NCBI RefSeq assembly: GCF_000812665.2
Contig: NZ_CP014327.1
Location: 3,129,501 to 3,193,500 of the forward strand
Direction of reading: 5' to 3'
DNA: 64,000 nucleotides
Source of the DNA: Falsihalocynthiibacter arcticus
GTDB lineage: Bacteria; Pseudomonadota; Alphaproteobacteria; Rhodobacterales; Rhodobacteraceae
Below, piece by piece: positions 8,633-18,333 of this stretch. How positions within the stretch are numbered: the stretch's first letter is position 1; each line of letters opens with the position of its first letter. A program made the translations under genes and the position numbers. A model generated the notes under the pieces. It saw nothing but the letters and a program-made list of their open reading frames with translations. It was not told the origin of the DNA and made no database searches.

Positions 8633-9505
8633 ATGACAAAACGTAAGGGCATTATTCTCGCGGGCGGTTCCGGCACGCGCCTTTACCCCATTACTGTTGG
8701 TGTCTCGAAACAGCTTCTACCGATCTATGATAAGCCGATGATTTACTATCCGATGTCGGTTTTGATGCTCGCGGGCATTCGCGAAATTGCGATCATCACA
8801 ACGCCGCACGACCAAGACCAATTTATCCGCACCCTTGGCGACGGCAGCCAGTGGGGCCTATCGCTGACCTATATCGTGCAAGAAAATCCAGACGGGTTGG
8901 CGCAGGCCTATATCCTAGCTGAGGACTTTCTTGCGGGGGCGCCATCGGCTTTGGTGCTTGGTGACAACATCTTTTTTGGCCACGGGCTTCCGGAAATTCT
9001 GGAGCGCGCCGATGAGAAGAACTCTGGCGGAACTGTTTTTGGTTACCACGTCGCCGATCCGGAGCGTTATGGTGTGGTTGGGTTTGACGCGGATGGAAAC
9101 GCAAGTGAAATCATTGAAAAGCCCAAGGATCCTCCGTCCAACTACGCGGTGACGGGCCTGTATTTCCTCGATGGGGATGCGCCAAAGCGTGCGCATCAAG
9201 TACAACCCTCCGCGCGGGGTGAATTGGAAATCACCAGCCTCCTTGAGACCTACCTTGAGGACGGTTCGCTGACGGTTGAAACCATGGGGCGCGGGTTTGC
9301 GTGGCTCGATACGGGCACCCATGGCAGCCTGTTGGACGCCGGAAATTTCGTGCGGACCCTACAATTGCGCCAAGGGATGCAGGTGGGCTGTCCCGAAGAG
9401 ATTGCATTTGAGAACAAGTGGATTGATGCTGGGATGATGGCCGTTCACGCCAAGACCTATGGCAAAAATGCCTATGGCACCTATTTGGCCAGTTTGATCC
9501 ATTAA
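8633..9505 (+). CDS. rfbA: Glucose-1-phosphate thymidylyltransferase
   Basis: RfbA/RmlA makes dTDP-glucose from dTTP and glucose-1-phosphate and commits sugar to the rhamnose pathway. It is usually feedback-inhibited by dTDP-rhamnose. The 290-aa length is standard. The nucleotide-binding signature [11 protein letters not shown] lies at residues 11-21, and metal-binding [12 protein letters not shown] and the WLDTGTH segment are present. It is the last gene of the operon, two bases after rfbD. The hairpin at 9528-9553 may end the transcript. Confidence 0.96.
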   Translation: MTKRKGIILAGGSGTRLYPITVGVSKQLLPIYDKPMIYYPMSVLMLAGIREIAIITTPHDQDQFIRTLGDGSQWGLSLTYIVQENPDGLAQAYILAEDFLAGAPSALVLGDNIFFGHGLPEILERADEKNSGGTVFGYHVADPERYGVVGFDADGNASEIIEKPKDPPSNYAVTGLYFLDGDAPKRAHQVQPSARGELEITSLLETYLEDGSLTVETMGRGFAWLDTGTHGSLLDAGNFVRTLQLRQGMQVGCPEEIAFENKWIDAGMMAVHAKTYGKNAYGTYLASLIH

Positions 9506-9527
9506 CGTTTCACCGGCGAGAATCACA

Positions 9528-9553
9528 ACGGGGGTCCCATAAGGTGCCCCCGT
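9528..9553 (+). terminator. Weak hairpin after rfbA
   Basis: ACGGGGG (9528-9534) pairs with CCCCCGT (9547-9553) shortly after the rfbA stop. The stem is strong, but it is followed by CTTGCG rather than a T-run, so intrinsic termination is uncertain. Confidence 0.4.
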
Positions 9554-10163
9554 CTTGCGTCGTGTGAGTTCAAAACCCAAAGTGATACTAAATTAGAACA
9601 GATTTTAGAGAGAACTACCCTAGGTGGTAATCATTTTTTAGGAATCAATCGCGAGAGGGGCGCTTCGGCCATCTTTCGAATTTAGGCTTCTGTTAATACT
9701 CTCTGCTGTGGATAACTTCACCCAGTTTCTCAGTCCAATTCCCTAACTCAGCCGATCTATTGAACAATTCCAAAACCGGCTCAATAAGCGGGCAAAAAAT
9801 AAATTAACCATTAGAATCAAAATGAGGCCACCCGTCCCGAAAATCCGCTCAGGTCAACGAAAAAAACCAGTGGATAAGTCAAATATTTGCGTTGACCGAA
9901 TGGCTTCAAATACGCCACCTTGTGGGTGCCGGTCGGGGATGCCACAAGATTTAGTGGCAGAGCGGCAAAAGGGACAGAGACAAGTTTAAGAGCGAAATTA
10001 AATTTTCAAATCGCGCTTACGCCGTTGATTGCATGATCATTGGCGGGTTTTTACTCCTTTTTCTTCACCGACCAGCACGAATTTGGGATCAAGCTTCATC
10101 ACGGTGTGTGGGTTTGGTTTGCACTTTAAAACGAGACCGCAGGGTCAGCGACGGGGCAAAGAC
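9554..10163. other. Long upstream region of nrdJ, no gene
   Basis: About 600 bases without a credible gene precede nrdJ. The region holds a perfect DnaA box (TGTGGATAA, 9707-9715) and a one-mismatch copy (AGTGGATAA, 9869-9877). It also has two overlapping inverted repeats. CTTGTGG (9919-9925) can pair with CCACAAG (9942-9948), while GCCAC (9941-9945) can instead pair with GTGGC (9954-9958). The two pairings exclude each other. I see no consensus cobalamin riboswitch. Confidence 0.5.
9707..9715. promoter_or_regulatory. DnaA box upstream of nrdJ
   Basis: TGTGGATAA is the exact reverse complement of the consensus DnaA box TTATCCACA. A second, one-mismatch copy lies at 9869-9877. Ribonucleotide reductase genes in other bacteria (nrdAB of E. 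coli) are controlled by DnaA boxes, so a replication-linked role is plausible. It is inferred only from sequence. Confidence 0.45.
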
Positions 10164-13100
10164 ATGAAAATCGAACACAAATTTACCAAATCCGGAAAAG
10201 ACGCTTATGCGGATATAGAATTCACCGAAACACTGTCGGAAATTCGCAATCCAGATGGTACAATTGTGTTCCAACTCAAAGACATTGAAGTGCCCGCTAA
10301 GTGGAGCCAAGTCGCTAGCGACGTCATTGCCCAGAAATACTTTCGCAAAGCGGGTGTGCCTGTCGCCCTGAAAAAAGTGAAAGAAAAGGGGGTCCCTGAG
10401 TTCCTTTGGCGCTCAGTTCCTGATGAAAAGGCGCTCGAAAAACTCCCTAAATCCGAACGCACAACCAGCGAACTTAGCGCCAAGCAGGTTTTTAACCGTC
10501 TGGCCGGGGCTTGGGCCTATTGGGGTTGGAAGGGTGGCTATTTCTCAGCTGAATCCGATGCGCGCGCCTATTACGACGAGATGCGCCATATGCTCGCCAG
10601 CCAACGCGCCGCCCCCAACTCTCCACAATGGTTTAACACGGGCCTGCACTGGGCCTACGGCATCGACGGACCGGGCCAAGGCCACCATTATGTCGACTAT
10701 GAAACGGGCGAATTAACCCTCTCAACCTCCGCCTATGAGCATCCGCAACCGCATGCGTGCTTTATCCAATCCGTGGCCGACGATCTGGTGGGCGAGGGTG
10801 GTATCATGGACCTTTGGGTCCGCGAAGCACGGCTGTTTAAATACGGCTCTGGCACTGGCACCAACTTCTCGTCCCTCCGGTCGGCGGGCGAAAAACTCTC
10901 GGGCGGCGGCAGTTCGTCTGGCCTCATGGGTTTCCTAAAAATCGGCGACCGCGCCGCAGGGGCGATCAAATCCGGCGGCACAACCCGTCGCGCGGCCAAA
11001 ATGGTGATCGTCGATGCCGACCACCCAGATATCGAGGAATTCATCAACTGGAAGGTCCTTGAAGAGCAAAAAGTTGCCTCCATTGTCGCTGGCTCCAAAA
11101 TGCACGAAGAGAAGCTGAACGCGATCTTCGCGGCGATCAAACTCTGGGACGGGGCCGTCCAAGATGCCTATGAACCCAAAAAGAACGACGCTCTAAAAGA
11201 CGCCGTGCGGGCTGCGAAAAAAGTTGCGATCCCAGAGACTTATGTGAAGCGCGTTCTGGATTATGCCCGCCAAGGCTATGACAGCATCGAATTCCCAACC
11301 TACGACACAGACTGGGATTCCGAAGCCTATAGCTCCGTTTCTGGCCAAAATTCAAACAACTCAATCCGCGTCACGGACGCCTTCTTGAAAGCGGTCGAAG
11401 TAGACACCGATTGGGACCTGATCAACCGCACCGACGGCGCTGTCACCAAGACCATAAAAGCTCGCGACCTTTGGGAACAAGTTGGCCATGCCGCATGGGC
11501 CTGTGCCGATCCGGGCATCCAATACCACGACACCGTAAACGCTTGGCACACATGCCCCGAAGACGGAGCGATCCGCGGGTCAAACCCTTGTTCCGAATAT
11601 ATGTTTCTCGATGACACGGCCTGTAACCTTGCGTCGATGAACTTGCTCACCTTCCTTAAGGACGACGAATTCCAAGCCGAAGACTATATGCACGCCACGC
11701 GTCTTTGGACCATCACGTTGGAAATTTCCGTCACCATGGCGCAATTCCCCTCCAAAGAAATCGCGCAACGCTCCTATGATTTCCGGACGTTGGGCCTTGG
11801 TTATGCCAACATCGGCGGTTTGCTGATGAACATGGGCTTTGGCTATGACAGCGACGAAGGCCGCGCGCTTTGCGGCGCTTTAACGGCGATCATGACGGCG
11901 GTTGCCTATGCGACCTCCGCCGAAATGGCGGGCGAACTAGGGGCGTTTTCGAAATACGAGAAAAACTCCAAGCATATGCTGCGGGTCATCCGCAATCACC
12001 GCACCGCCGCCTATGGCAAGCTAAACGGCTACGAAGGGCTTGATATCAAACCCCTCGCGCTCGATCACAAAAACTGTCCCGATATGCGGTTGATCGACTT
12101 GGCAACATCCGCTTGGGACGAAGCCCTGCGTCTCGGCGAGAAGCACGGCTATCGCAACGCGCAGGTCTCGGTTATTGCGCCAACGGGCACCATCGGCCTC
12201 GTTATGGATTGCGACACCACGGGGATTGAACCTGATTTCGCGCTGGTTAAATTCAAGAAACTCGCGGGTGGTGGCTATTTCAAAATCATCAACCAATCTG
12301 TTCCCGCGGCCCTCGAAAAACAAGGTTATGGCTCGGCGCATATTGAAGAAATTATCAGCTATGCGGTTGGCCACGCCAGCATTGGCAACGCCCCAAGCAT
12401 CAACCATACCTCCCTTATTGGGCACGGTTTTGGTCAGGCCGAATTGAATAAAATCGAAGCAGCCCTTCCAAGCGCCTTTGACATCCGCTTCGTGTTTAAC
12501 CAATGGACGTTGGGCGAGGAATTCTGCACCAAGACGCTCGGAATTCCAGTCGCAAAACTCAATGACTCAAGCTTTGATCTGCTGCGCCACCTTGGCTTCA
12601 CGCGTGCGGAAATCGACGCAGCGAACGACCATGTTTGCGGAACAATGACCCTTGAAGGCGCGCCGCACCTCAAAGAAGAACACTACGAAATCTTCGATTG
12701 CGCCAATCCATGCGGCAAAATTGGTAAGCGTTTCCTAAGTGTTAACAGCCACATCTATATGATGGCGGCGGCACAAAGCTTTATCTCGGGTGCTATTTCC
12801 AAAACCATCAACATGGCGAATGATGCCTCCATTGAGGACTGTCAAAAAGCTTATGAGTTGAGCTGGTCCCTCGGGATCAAGGCAAACGCGCTTTACCGTG
12901 ATGGTTCAAAACTGTCGCAACCTTTGGCATCTGCCTTGGTTGAGGACGACGAGGAGGCACAAGACATTCTTGAAAGCGGTTCCCAACGGGAAAAAGCTGC
13001 TGTTTTGGCGCAAAAAGTTGTCGAAAAGATCATCATCAAAGAGATCATCAAAAGCCACCGTGAAAAGATGCCGCAACGCCGCAAGGGCTACACCCAAAAG

Positions 13101-13856
13101 GCCAATGTCGGCGGCCACAAAGTGTATCTGCGGACTGGCGAATATGAAGACGGCAATCTTGGTGAAATCTTTATCGATATGCACAAAGAAGGCGCCGGCT
13201 TTCGCGCAATGATGAATAATTTCGCCATCGCGGTCTCGGTTGGTCTGCAATATGGTGTGCCTCTCGAAGAATTCGTCGATGCCTTTACGTTTACGAAATT
13301 CGAACCCGCTGGCATGGTTCAAGGCAACGACAGCGTTAAAAGCGCGACCTCGATCCTTGACTACATCTTCCGCGAATTGGCTATTTCCTACTTGGATCGC
13401 ACCGACCTCGCGCATGTCAAACCAGAGGGCGCAAGCTTTGACGACATTGGTCGCGGCGATCAGGAAGGCGTCTCAAACGTGCAAACTGTGAGTGAAGCTG
13501 CAGCATCCAAGTCCTTGGAAGTTTTGAAACAAATCAGCTCTACAGGCTATTTACGCAAGCGGTTTCCCCAGGAGTTAATTGTCCTTCAGGGCGGCGCGGG
13601 GGCAACGGCATTGAGCGATTTCGCCGATCCAATCGCCACGTTGAGGTCACTTGTTCCAGAGGTTTCCACGGCGACAACGACGTCGATTTCGTCCGGAACT
13701 GTTTCAACCGGCCTGGGCCAAATGGACCTGCGTTCGAAAGCAAAAATGCAAGGCTACGAGGGCGATCCCTGTGGTGATTGCGGAAACTACACACTGGTGC
13801 GCAATGGCACCTGTATGAAATGCAACACCTGTGGCGGAACATCTGGGTGTAGCTAG
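10164..13856 (+). CDS. nrdJ: Adenosylcobalamin-dependent (class II) ribonucleotide reductase
   Basis: NrdJ reduces ribonucleotides to deoxyribonucleotides with adenosylcobalamin as radical source, with or without oxygen. The protein is about 1230 aa, the long form common in alphaproteobacteria. I chose the ATG at 10164 ([15 protein letters not shown]) because this is where family similarity begins; the open frame extends upstream without support. Visible are [11 protein letters not shown] with the first redox Cys, [19 protein letters not shown] with the Asn-x-Cys-x-Glu active-site motif, and [20 protein letters not shown]. The C-terminal Cys-rich tail ([20 protein letters not shown]) is where thioredoxin-like reductants act. 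It is a single-gene unit between terminators. Confidence 0.96.
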   Translation: MKIEHKFTKSGKDAYADIEFTETLSEIRNPDGTIVFQLKDIEVPAKWSQVASDVIAQKYFRKAGVPVALKKVKEKGVPEFLWRSVPDEKALEKLPKSERTTSELSAKQVFNRLAGAWAYWGWKGGYFSAESDARAYYDEMRHMLASQRAAPNSPQWFNTGLHWAYGIDGPGQGHHYVDYETGELTLSTSAYEHPQPHACFIQSVADDLVGEGGIMDLWVREARLFKYGSGTGTNFSSLRSAGEKLSGGGSSSGLMGFLKIGDRAAGAIKSGGTTRRAAKMVIVDADHPDIEEFINWKVLEEQKVASIVAGSKMHEEKLNAIFAAIKLWDGAVQDAYEPKKNDALKDAVRAAKKVAIPETYVKRVLDYARQGYDSIEFPTYDTDWDSEAYSSVSGQNSNNSIRVTDAFLKAVEVDTDWDLINRTDGAVTKTIKARDLWEQVGHAAWACADPGIQYHDTVNAWHTCPEDGAIRGSNPCSEYMFLDDTACNLASMNLLTFLKDDEFQAEDYMHATRLWTITLEISVTMAQFPSKEIAQRSYDFRTLGLGYANIGGLLMNMGFGYDSDEGRALCGALTAIMTAVAYATSAEMAGELGAFSKYEKNSKHMLRVIRNHRTAAYGKLNGYEGLDIKPLALDHKNCPDMRLIDLATSAWDEALRLGEKHGYRNAQVSVIAPTGTIGLVMDCDTTGIEPDFALVKFKKLAGGGYFKIINQSVPAALEKQGYGSAHIEEIISYAVGHASIGNAPSINHTSLIGHGFGQAELNKIEAALPSAFDIRFVFNQWTLGEEFCTKTLGIPVAKLNDSSFDLLRHLGFTRAEIDAANDHVCGTMTLEGAPHLKEEHYEIFDCANPCGKIGKRFLSVNSHIYMMAAAQSFISGAISKTINMANDASIEDCQKAYELSWSLGIKANALYRDGSKLSQPLASALVEDDEEAQDILESGSQREKAAVLAQKVVEKIIIKEIIKSHREKMPQRRKGYTQKANVGGHKVYLRTGEYEDGNLGEIFIDMHKEGAGFRAMMNNFAIAVSVGLQYGVPLEEFVDAFTFTKFEPAGMVQGNDSVKSATSILDYIFRELAISYLDRTDLAHVKPEGASFDDIGRGDQEGVSNVQTVSEAAASKSLEVLKQISSTGYLRKRFPQELIVLQGGAGATALSDFADPIATLRSLVPEVSTATTTSISSGTVSTGLGQMDLRSKAKMQGYEGDPCGDCGNYTLVRNGTCMKCNTCGGTSGCS

Positions 13857-13976
13857 AAAACCTCCTCGACCTTCGGGTCGGGGGAATTCCGGGGCGGGTG
13901 CGCTCGCCCTTGACGCGGATCAGGCCGCAGGCAGAATACCGGGCGGTACGAATGATGAGCCTGATAAGCGAAACTC

Positions 13977-14001
13977 GGGGAGCCTTTGGGCTCCCCTTTT
14001 T
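13977..14001 (+). terminator. Terminator of nrdJ
   Basis: GGGGAGCC (13977-13984), loop TTTG, GGCTCCCC (13989-13996), then TTTTT. This is a strong rho-independent terminator 120 bases after the nrdJ stop. Confidence 0.9.
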
Positions 14002-14032
14002 CCTTTCCACGAGTGTGAATTCGAGGAAAATG

Positions 14033-14064
14033 CAGAAAGCCGAGGATAAAACCTCGGCTTTCTG
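14033..14064 (-). terminator. Hairpin between nrdJ and ilvH, likely ilvH terminator
   Basis: CAGAAAGCCGAGG (14033-14045) pairs perfectly with CCTCGGCTTTCTG (14052-14064), a 13-bp stem. It lies just past the ilvH stop in the minus direction. The T-run on that side is short (ATTTTCC), so it may act mainly as a convergent barrier. Confidence 0.7.
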
Positions 14065-14123
14065 ATGTTTAAAAACTTTAAAAACGCGGCTGCTTTTTGT
14101 TTAAAGAGTTTAAAAAAGCAAGC

Positions 14124-14690
14124 TTATTTTTCCCCGCCACGTGCAAGGGCGGCAACACCCGTACGCGCAGTTTCAACCAACCCAAGCGGGCGCATTAGCT
14201 CTGCAAAAGCGTCAATTTTTTCGCTTGTGCCTGTCATCTCAAAAATGAAACTGTCGAGCGTGCTGTCAACAACGTTGGCACGAAAAATATCGGCCAAACG
14301 TAAGGCTTCAACACGTTTTTCGCCATTTCCAGCTACTTTGAAAAGCGCCAACTCGCGCTCAACACTCGGGCCTTCAACCGTCAAATCATTGACTCGGTAA
14401 ACGGGCACGATCCGCCCAAGTTGCGCTTTGATTTGCTCGATGACCTGCGGGGTTCCCGAGGTGACAATCGTGATACGCGAGCGGTGAAACTCGTGGTTAA
14501 CCTCGGCCACTGTTAGGCTGTCGATGTTATACCCGCGACCCGAAAATAGGCCAATGACGCGTGCCAAAACACCCGCTTCGTTTTCAACCACACAGGCAAG
14601 CGTGTGCGTTTCAATAACATCGGCATTCGGGTCTTTTAAGTCATAAGCCGAGTGCTTGGATGCGCCTTTTTTTATCTTTAGAACAGACAT
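14124..14690 (-). CDS. ilvH: Acetolactate synthase, small regulatory subunit
   Basis: IlvH binds valine through its ACT domain and controls the large subunit IlvI in isoleucine, valine and leucine synthesis. The 188-aa protein has the ACT domain at residues 28-105, with HTLACVVENEAGVLARVIGL and FSGRGYNIDSLTVAEV. A C-terminal ALS_ss_C domain follows. A short hydrophilic N-terminal extension is usual in this group. It is 13 bases downstream of ilvI in the same direction, so both subunits come from one attenuated transcript. Confidence 0.95.
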   Translation of the reverse strand: MSVLKIKKGASKHSAYDLKDPNADVIETHTLACVVENEAGVLARVIGLFSGRGYNIDSLTVAEVNHEFHRSRITIVTSGTPQVIEQIKAQLGRIVPVYRVNDLTVEGPSVERELALFKVAGNGEKRVEALRLADIFRANVVDSTLDSFIFEMTGTSEKIDAFAELMRPLGLVETARTGVAALARGGEK

Positions 14691-14703
14691 TTATCGACCT
14701 TTC

Positions 14704-16458
14704 TTAAACGAGAACCGCGCCAGTGTTTCCAATAGCATTTTGCGTGTCAGCATCGCCCATCAACATTTCATTGTGCGCGGCACCAGACGGAATCATCGGG
14801 AAACAGTTTTCGTGCTTCTCGACCATACAATCAAAAATAACAGGCCCGTCATAGGCTAACATTTCCATGATCGCTTCGTCCAAATCCGCAGGATCGGAAC
14901 AGCGAATACCCTTGCCCCCGAAGGCTTCGGCCAGCTTCACAAAGTCCGGCAGGCTCTCACTCCACGAATGACTATACCGTTCACCATGCAGCAATTCCTG
15001 CCACTGGCGTACCATGCCCAAACGCTCATTGTTGAGGATGAACTGTTTGACGGGCAGGCGATACTGAATCGCGGTTCCCATCTCTTGCATATTCATCAAC
15101 CAACTCGCTTCGCCCGCGACGTTAATCACCAGACTATCGGGATGGGCAACCTGCACGCCAACTGACGCTGGTAAACCATAGCCCATCGTGCCCAATCCGC
15201 CGGAGGTCATCCAACGGTTTGGATCCTCGAATCCAAGGAATTGTGCGGCCCACATTTGGTGCTGACCAACTTCTGTCGTGATATAGCGGTCATATTTTTT
15301 TGTAAGCGCTTCAAGGCGTTGCAGCGCATATTGCGGTTTGATGATGGTTTCAGAATTTTTGTACGTAAGACAACTGCGCGCACGCCATTTGTCGATCTGT
15401 GCCCACCAAGTCGCCAATGCCCCGACATTTGTTTTACTGCCGCGCGCTTTCCAAATTTTCAAAGCATCTTCAAGCACATGGCCGATATCGCCTAAAATGG
15501 GAACGTCGACACGGATCACTTTGTTAATCGAACTCGGGTCAATATCGATGTGAACCTTAGTGCTTTTGGGGCTAAACGATTGAAGGCGACCGGTGATCCT
15601 GTCGTCAAACCGCGCACCAATGTTGATCATCACGTCGCAATCATGCATCGCCATGTTGGCTTCATATAAACCATGCATGCCCAACATGCCGAGCCAGTTT
15701 TTTCCCGATGCCGGATAGGCACCCAGACCCATGAGGGTGGACGTTACAGGAATGTTTGCGGCCGCAACCCATTCGCGCAGCAGCTGACTGGCGGCGGGGC
15801 CTGAGTTGATAACGCCGCCACCCGTGTAGAAAATCGGGCGTTTGGCGGTTTCGAGCAGTTCAACCATTGCCGTAATGGCGTCTTTGTCGCCCTTCAGGTT
15901 GGGTTGGTAGTGATCAACCTTCGCCTTCTGCGGCGGCGTATAAGTGCCCGTCGCAAATTGAACGTCCTTGGGAATGTCTACAAGCGTCGGTCCTGGGCGC
16001 CCACTGGTTGCGACATGGAAGGCTTGGTGCAGGGTTTCGGCAAGTTTGTCGGTGTCTTTTACCAACCAGTTGTGTTTGGTGCAGGGGCGGGTGATGCCAA
16101 CGGTATCGGCCTCTTGAAACGCGTCGGTTCCGATCATGAATGTCGGCACTTGGCCGGTCAAAACCACAAGTGGAATGGAATCCAGCAGTGCGTCTGTCAA
16201 ACCGGTCACGGCATTTGTGGCCCCAGGGCCGGACGTTACCAAAACGACACCCGGTTTTCCGGTGCTGCGCGCATATCCTTCGGCGGCGTGAACCGCGCCC
16301 TGTTCATGGCGCACCAGAATATGTTGAATGTCGTTTTGTTGAAAAATGGCATCGTAGATTGGTAGGACGGCGCCGCCGGGATAGCCAAAGACGGTATCTA
16401 CGCCTTGATCCCTAAGGGCTTGAACAATCATTTCTGCGCCGGTCATCTGCCGTGTCAT
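14704..16458 (-). CDS. ilvI: Acetolactate synthase, large catalytic subunit
   Basis: This ThDP enzyme condenses pyruvate with pyruvate or 2-ketobutyrate, the first common step of branched-chain amino acid synthesis. The 584-aa length is normal. The N-terminal domain has FGYPGGAVLPIYDA and the catalytic Glu in RHEQGAVHAAEGYAR. The central FAD-binding domain and the C-terminal ThDP domain (TSGGLGTMGYGLPASVG) follow. The ThDP motif reads NVAGEASWLMN, with Glu-Ala where most family members have GDG/GDA. An Asp-to-Glu change at this metal ligand is unusual in general, but I believe it recurs in relatives. Expression is controlled by the leader at 16510-16604. Confidence 0.95.
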   Translation of the reverse strand: MTRQMTGAEMIVQALRDQGVDTVFGYPGGAVLPIYDAIFQQNDIQHILVRHEQGAVHAAEGYARSTGKPGVVLVTSGPGATNAVTGLTDALLDSIPLVVLTGQVPTFMIGTDAFQEADTVGITRPCTKHNWLVKDTDKLAETLHQAFHVATSGRPGPTLVDIPKDVQFATGTYTPPQKAKVDHYQPNLKGDKDAITAMVELLETAKRPIFYTGGGVINSGPAASQLLREWVAAANIPVTSTLMGLGAYPASGKNWLGMLGMHGLYEANMAMHDCDVMINIGARFDDRITGRLQSFSPKSTKVHIDIDPSSINKVIRVDVPILGDIGHVLEDALKIWKARGSKTNVGALATWWAQIDKWRARSCLTYKNSETIIKPQYALQRLEALTKKYDRYITTEVGQHQMWAAQFLGFEDPNRWMTSGGLGTMGYGLPASVGVQVAHPDSLVINVAGEASWLMNMQEMGTAIQYRLPVKQFILNNERLGMVRQWQELLHGERYSHSWSESLPDFVKLAEAFGGKGIRCSDPADLDEAIMEMLAYDGPVIFDCMVEKHENCFPMIPSGAAHNEMLMGDADTQNAIGNTGAVLV

Positions 16459-16509
16459 GTTTCTCTCCGATGTTCACGCGATCTGCGTGTATGGTGTTGC
16501 AACAAAAAA

Positions 16510-16531
16510 GCCCCCGGAAATTTCCGAGGGC
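16510..16531 (-). terminator. Attenuator terminator of the ilvIH leader
   Basis: In the transcript GCCCTCGGAAA (16531-16521) pairs with TTTCCGGGGGC (16520-16510) and is followed by six U (16509-16504). This is a complete intrinsic terminator about 45 bases upstream of the ilvI start codon and downstream of a branched-chain-rich leader peptide. Premature termination here would be relieved when ribosomes stall on the leader. Confidence 0.85.
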
Positions 16532-16572
16532 GCATGGGTTCCATAATGGTGTACCGTTACCGGCCCATGCGC
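16530..16572 (-). promoter_or_regulatory. Leader hairpin competing with the ilv attenuator
   Basis: GCGCATGGG (16572-16564 in the transcript direction) pairs perfectly with CCCATGCGC (16538-16530). The 5' arm lies within the last codons of the leader peptide. The 3' arm runs into the first two bases of the terminator stem. It can serve as the ribosome-sensing hairpin of classical attenuation. The overlap with the terminator is short, so the exact antiterminator pairing is not settled. Confidence 0.6.
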
Positions 16573-16604
16573 ATCTTTCTGACTAGAATGACAATAGAAA
16601 ACAT
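16557..16604 (-). CDS. ilvIH leader peptide (15 aa)
   Basis: An ATG at 16604, preceded by AGGAG, opens a 15-residue peptide, MFSIVILVRKMRMGR, ending in TAA. Five consecutive residues are Ile-Val-Ile-Leu-Val, exactly the amino acids whose synthesis the next genes begin. It is followed by a hairpin and a terminator before ilvI. This is the hallmark of transcription attenuation as known for ilv and leu operons: scarcity of charged Ile/Val/Leu tRNA would stall the ribosome and allow readthrough. The peptide is unlikely to have any other role. Confidence 0.88.
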   Translation of the reverse strand: MFSIVILVRKMRMGR

Positions 16605-16631
16605 TGCCTAAGCTCCTTTGCGTGTAGAGAG

Positions 16632-16660
16632 ACATTAATCACGGGAAAAGGGGGCGTCAA
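16632..16660 (-). promoter_or_regulatory. Candidate promoter of the ilv leader
   Basis: On the minus strand TTGACG (16660-16655) is followed after 17 bases by TAATGT (16637-16632), about 28 bases before the leader ATG. The -35 is good and the -10 weak. An alternative -10, ATTAAT, lies two bases earlier. Confidence 0.45.
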
Positions 16661-16754
16661 CACCGAAAACGCGATTAAAGTGTCGCGGCAATGTGAAATA
16701 GTTGCGTAAAGTTGCAAAATGCGATGGTAAATTGGAATTTTAAGTAAGACGAGG

Positions 16755-17504
16755 TTAGTTGATTAGGGTGCTAATCACGCTTTGCGCGTTGTCTGTGGCC
16801 GCTTGGATACCTTCTGCGTGGGTTTTTACTTCACTGGCAATGACCGAAAATCCCCGCCCTGCATCTCCAGCCCGTGCTGCTTCTACGGACGCGTTAATGG
16901 CTGTCAGGCGAATGGAGGTGGAAATTTTGCGAATATCGTTAAACGCGGAGGTGAGCGTCTGACGTGCCCCGTCGATGTCGCCTTTTTTCAACTCTAGATC
17001 GCCCCAAAGAGCCTCTGTAATCACGTTCATACTTTCATATGTAGCGGGAAAAATGGCTTCATAGAACTGGGAGGCTTCGCGATAGGTTGGAATGTTCCCT
17101 TCCGCAAGACGCGTTCCCAACGACTTAATCCGTTCTCCGCACGACAAAACACGTTGGCGCAACTCGCCATCCTGTGAGGCGATTTGTCTAATCCAGTCGA
17201 GTTTGTCCTGGGGAAGGTCGAGGATATTGTCTTTGCCAAACAGAAGCCCAAGCGTCTTAAGATACTTTTCTTGGTAGGCGTTGAATTCCTCGATACTCAC
17301 GTCGCGATCTTTACTTGATGGCGCGGCAATGATGGCCATCACACGCAAGCTCATTTGGAGAGCCACCGAGCGCGTCAGGGTGATTTGATCCAAGATTTCG
17401 CGATCCTTTTGAAAGGAATCGGCGTTCTTCTTGGACCGAGACCCATCAGAATAGGACGTTATTTTCGAGGCGTTTGGGGGCGAAAATTTTTGCGAGATCG
17501 ACAT
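16755..17504 (-). CDS. Soluble methyl-accepting-chemotaxis-like protein (249 aa)
   Basis: The C-terminal 80 residues carry the hairpin tip of an MCP signalling domain: TAINASVEAARAGDAGRGFS then VIASEVK. The N-terminal 170 residues are helical and hydrophilic, with no membrane segment or known sensor domain, so the protein is cytoplasmic. It is far shorter than a standard chemoreceptor because the coiled coil is cut down to little more than the tip. It may therefore not form normal receptor arrays. It sits downstream of the two-component genes in the same direction, 155 bases away, possibly as a separate unit. Role unknown. Confidence 0.75.
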   Translation of the reverse strand: MSISQKFSPPNASKITSYSDGSRSKKNADSFQKDREILDQITLTRSVALQMSLRVMAIIAAPSSKDRDVSIEEFNAYQEKYLKTLGLLFGKDNILDLPQDKLDWIRQIASQDGELRQRVLSCGERIKSLGTRLAEGNIPTYREASQFYEAIFPATYESMNVITEALWGDLELKKGDIDGARQTLTSAFNDIRKISTSIRLTAINASVEAARAGDAGRGFSVIASEVKTHAEGIQAATDNAQSVISTLIN

Positions 17505-17659
17505 AAGGGTGGCATCCTAACTGCATACGTTTTCCACAATCTATGTCGTTATAATGAAGGCTCCATTAACGAAACTCGCGACCCTTAAAAAGTTATGGTG
17601 CACACATGGTATTTTTTGGCCCGCAACGGAATGACAGCCGTTTTAAGCGTTAAATCTGC

Positions 17660-18319
17660 TTAGAACGGCACGCCTGTGCCTTGCAGGACGCCTTGTTCCA
17701 TGGCGTAGCGCGTCAGGCCAGCGGTCGAACTAATCCCCAGTTTTCGTTTGATATTCTTGCGATGCGTTTCAACAGTGCGCACGGAAATATCCAAGCTGAT
17801 CGCGACCTCTTTGTTGCTGCGCCCTTGGGCCAATTCCAACAGGATCGTTTGCTCGCGACTGGTAAGGGGGACGCGGCCATCAGTGGTTTTGGGTTCAATT
17901 GACGATGTTGCGCCGGGGCAAAGATATTGTTTACCCGCCATCACCGTATCAATGGCGACTTTGATTTCTTCTATCGGGACATCCTTGAGAATATACCCTT
18001 TGGCTCCCGCAGAGAGCGCGGTCGAAATATACTCGGGCGTGTCGTGCATCGATAAAATCAAGATACGGGTGTTCGGGTGCGTTTCCAGTAGGATTTCGGT
18101 GGCGGATAGCCCGTTTACCTCGGGCATGTTAAGATCAAGCAGGATGACGTCTGGCGAGAATTCGTCAATTCTTTCAATAACTTCTCTTCCATTGCTCAGG
18201 CAGCCAACAACCGTAATGTCGTCATAGGTCTCAAGTATAGACTGAATGCCCTCCGCGACCATCGGGTGGTCGTCGACAATCAAAACGCGCGTGGGTGTGA
18301 CTTGGGGCGTGTCGCTCAT
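17660..18319 (-). CDS. NarL/FixJ-type response regulator
   Basis: The 219-aa protein has a receiver domain with acidic pocket IVDDHPM (Asp16-Asp17), phosphorylation Asp62 in VILLDLNMP, and the switch Lys in ILKDVP. A LuxR-type HTH follows at about residues 148-210 (LTSREQTILLELAQGRSNKE, SVRTVETHRKNIKRKLG). It should bind DNA as a dimer after phosphorylation. The kinase gene lies directly upstream, 14 bases away, and a TRAP transporter operon is divergent. Control of that transporter is the obvious hypothesis. The start follows AGGAG. Confidence 0.92.
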   Translation of the reverse strand: MSDTPQVTPTRVLIVDDHPMVAEGIQSILETYDDITVVGCLSNGREVIERIDEFSPDVILLDLNMPEVNGLSATEILLETHPNTRILILSMHDTPEYISTALSAGAKGYILKDVPIEEIKVAIDTVMAGKQYLCPGATSSIEPKTTDGRVPLTSREQTILLELAQGRSNKEVAISLDISVRTVETHRKNIKRKLGISSTAGLTRYAMEQGVLQGTGVPF

Positions 18320-18333
18320 TTGGGCTCCTAGGA

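Noticed and set aside
9900-10028. Cobalamin riboswitch upstream of the B12-dependent nrdJ
   Set aside because: GCCAC-like bases and stems are present but I cannot find the conserved B12-box and core of a cobalamin riboswitch; class II reductases are also not the usual target.
10029-10163. N-terminal extension of NrdJ from an ATG at 10029
   Set aside because: The extra 45 residues lack family similarity; the ATG at 10164 matches the normal start of this type.
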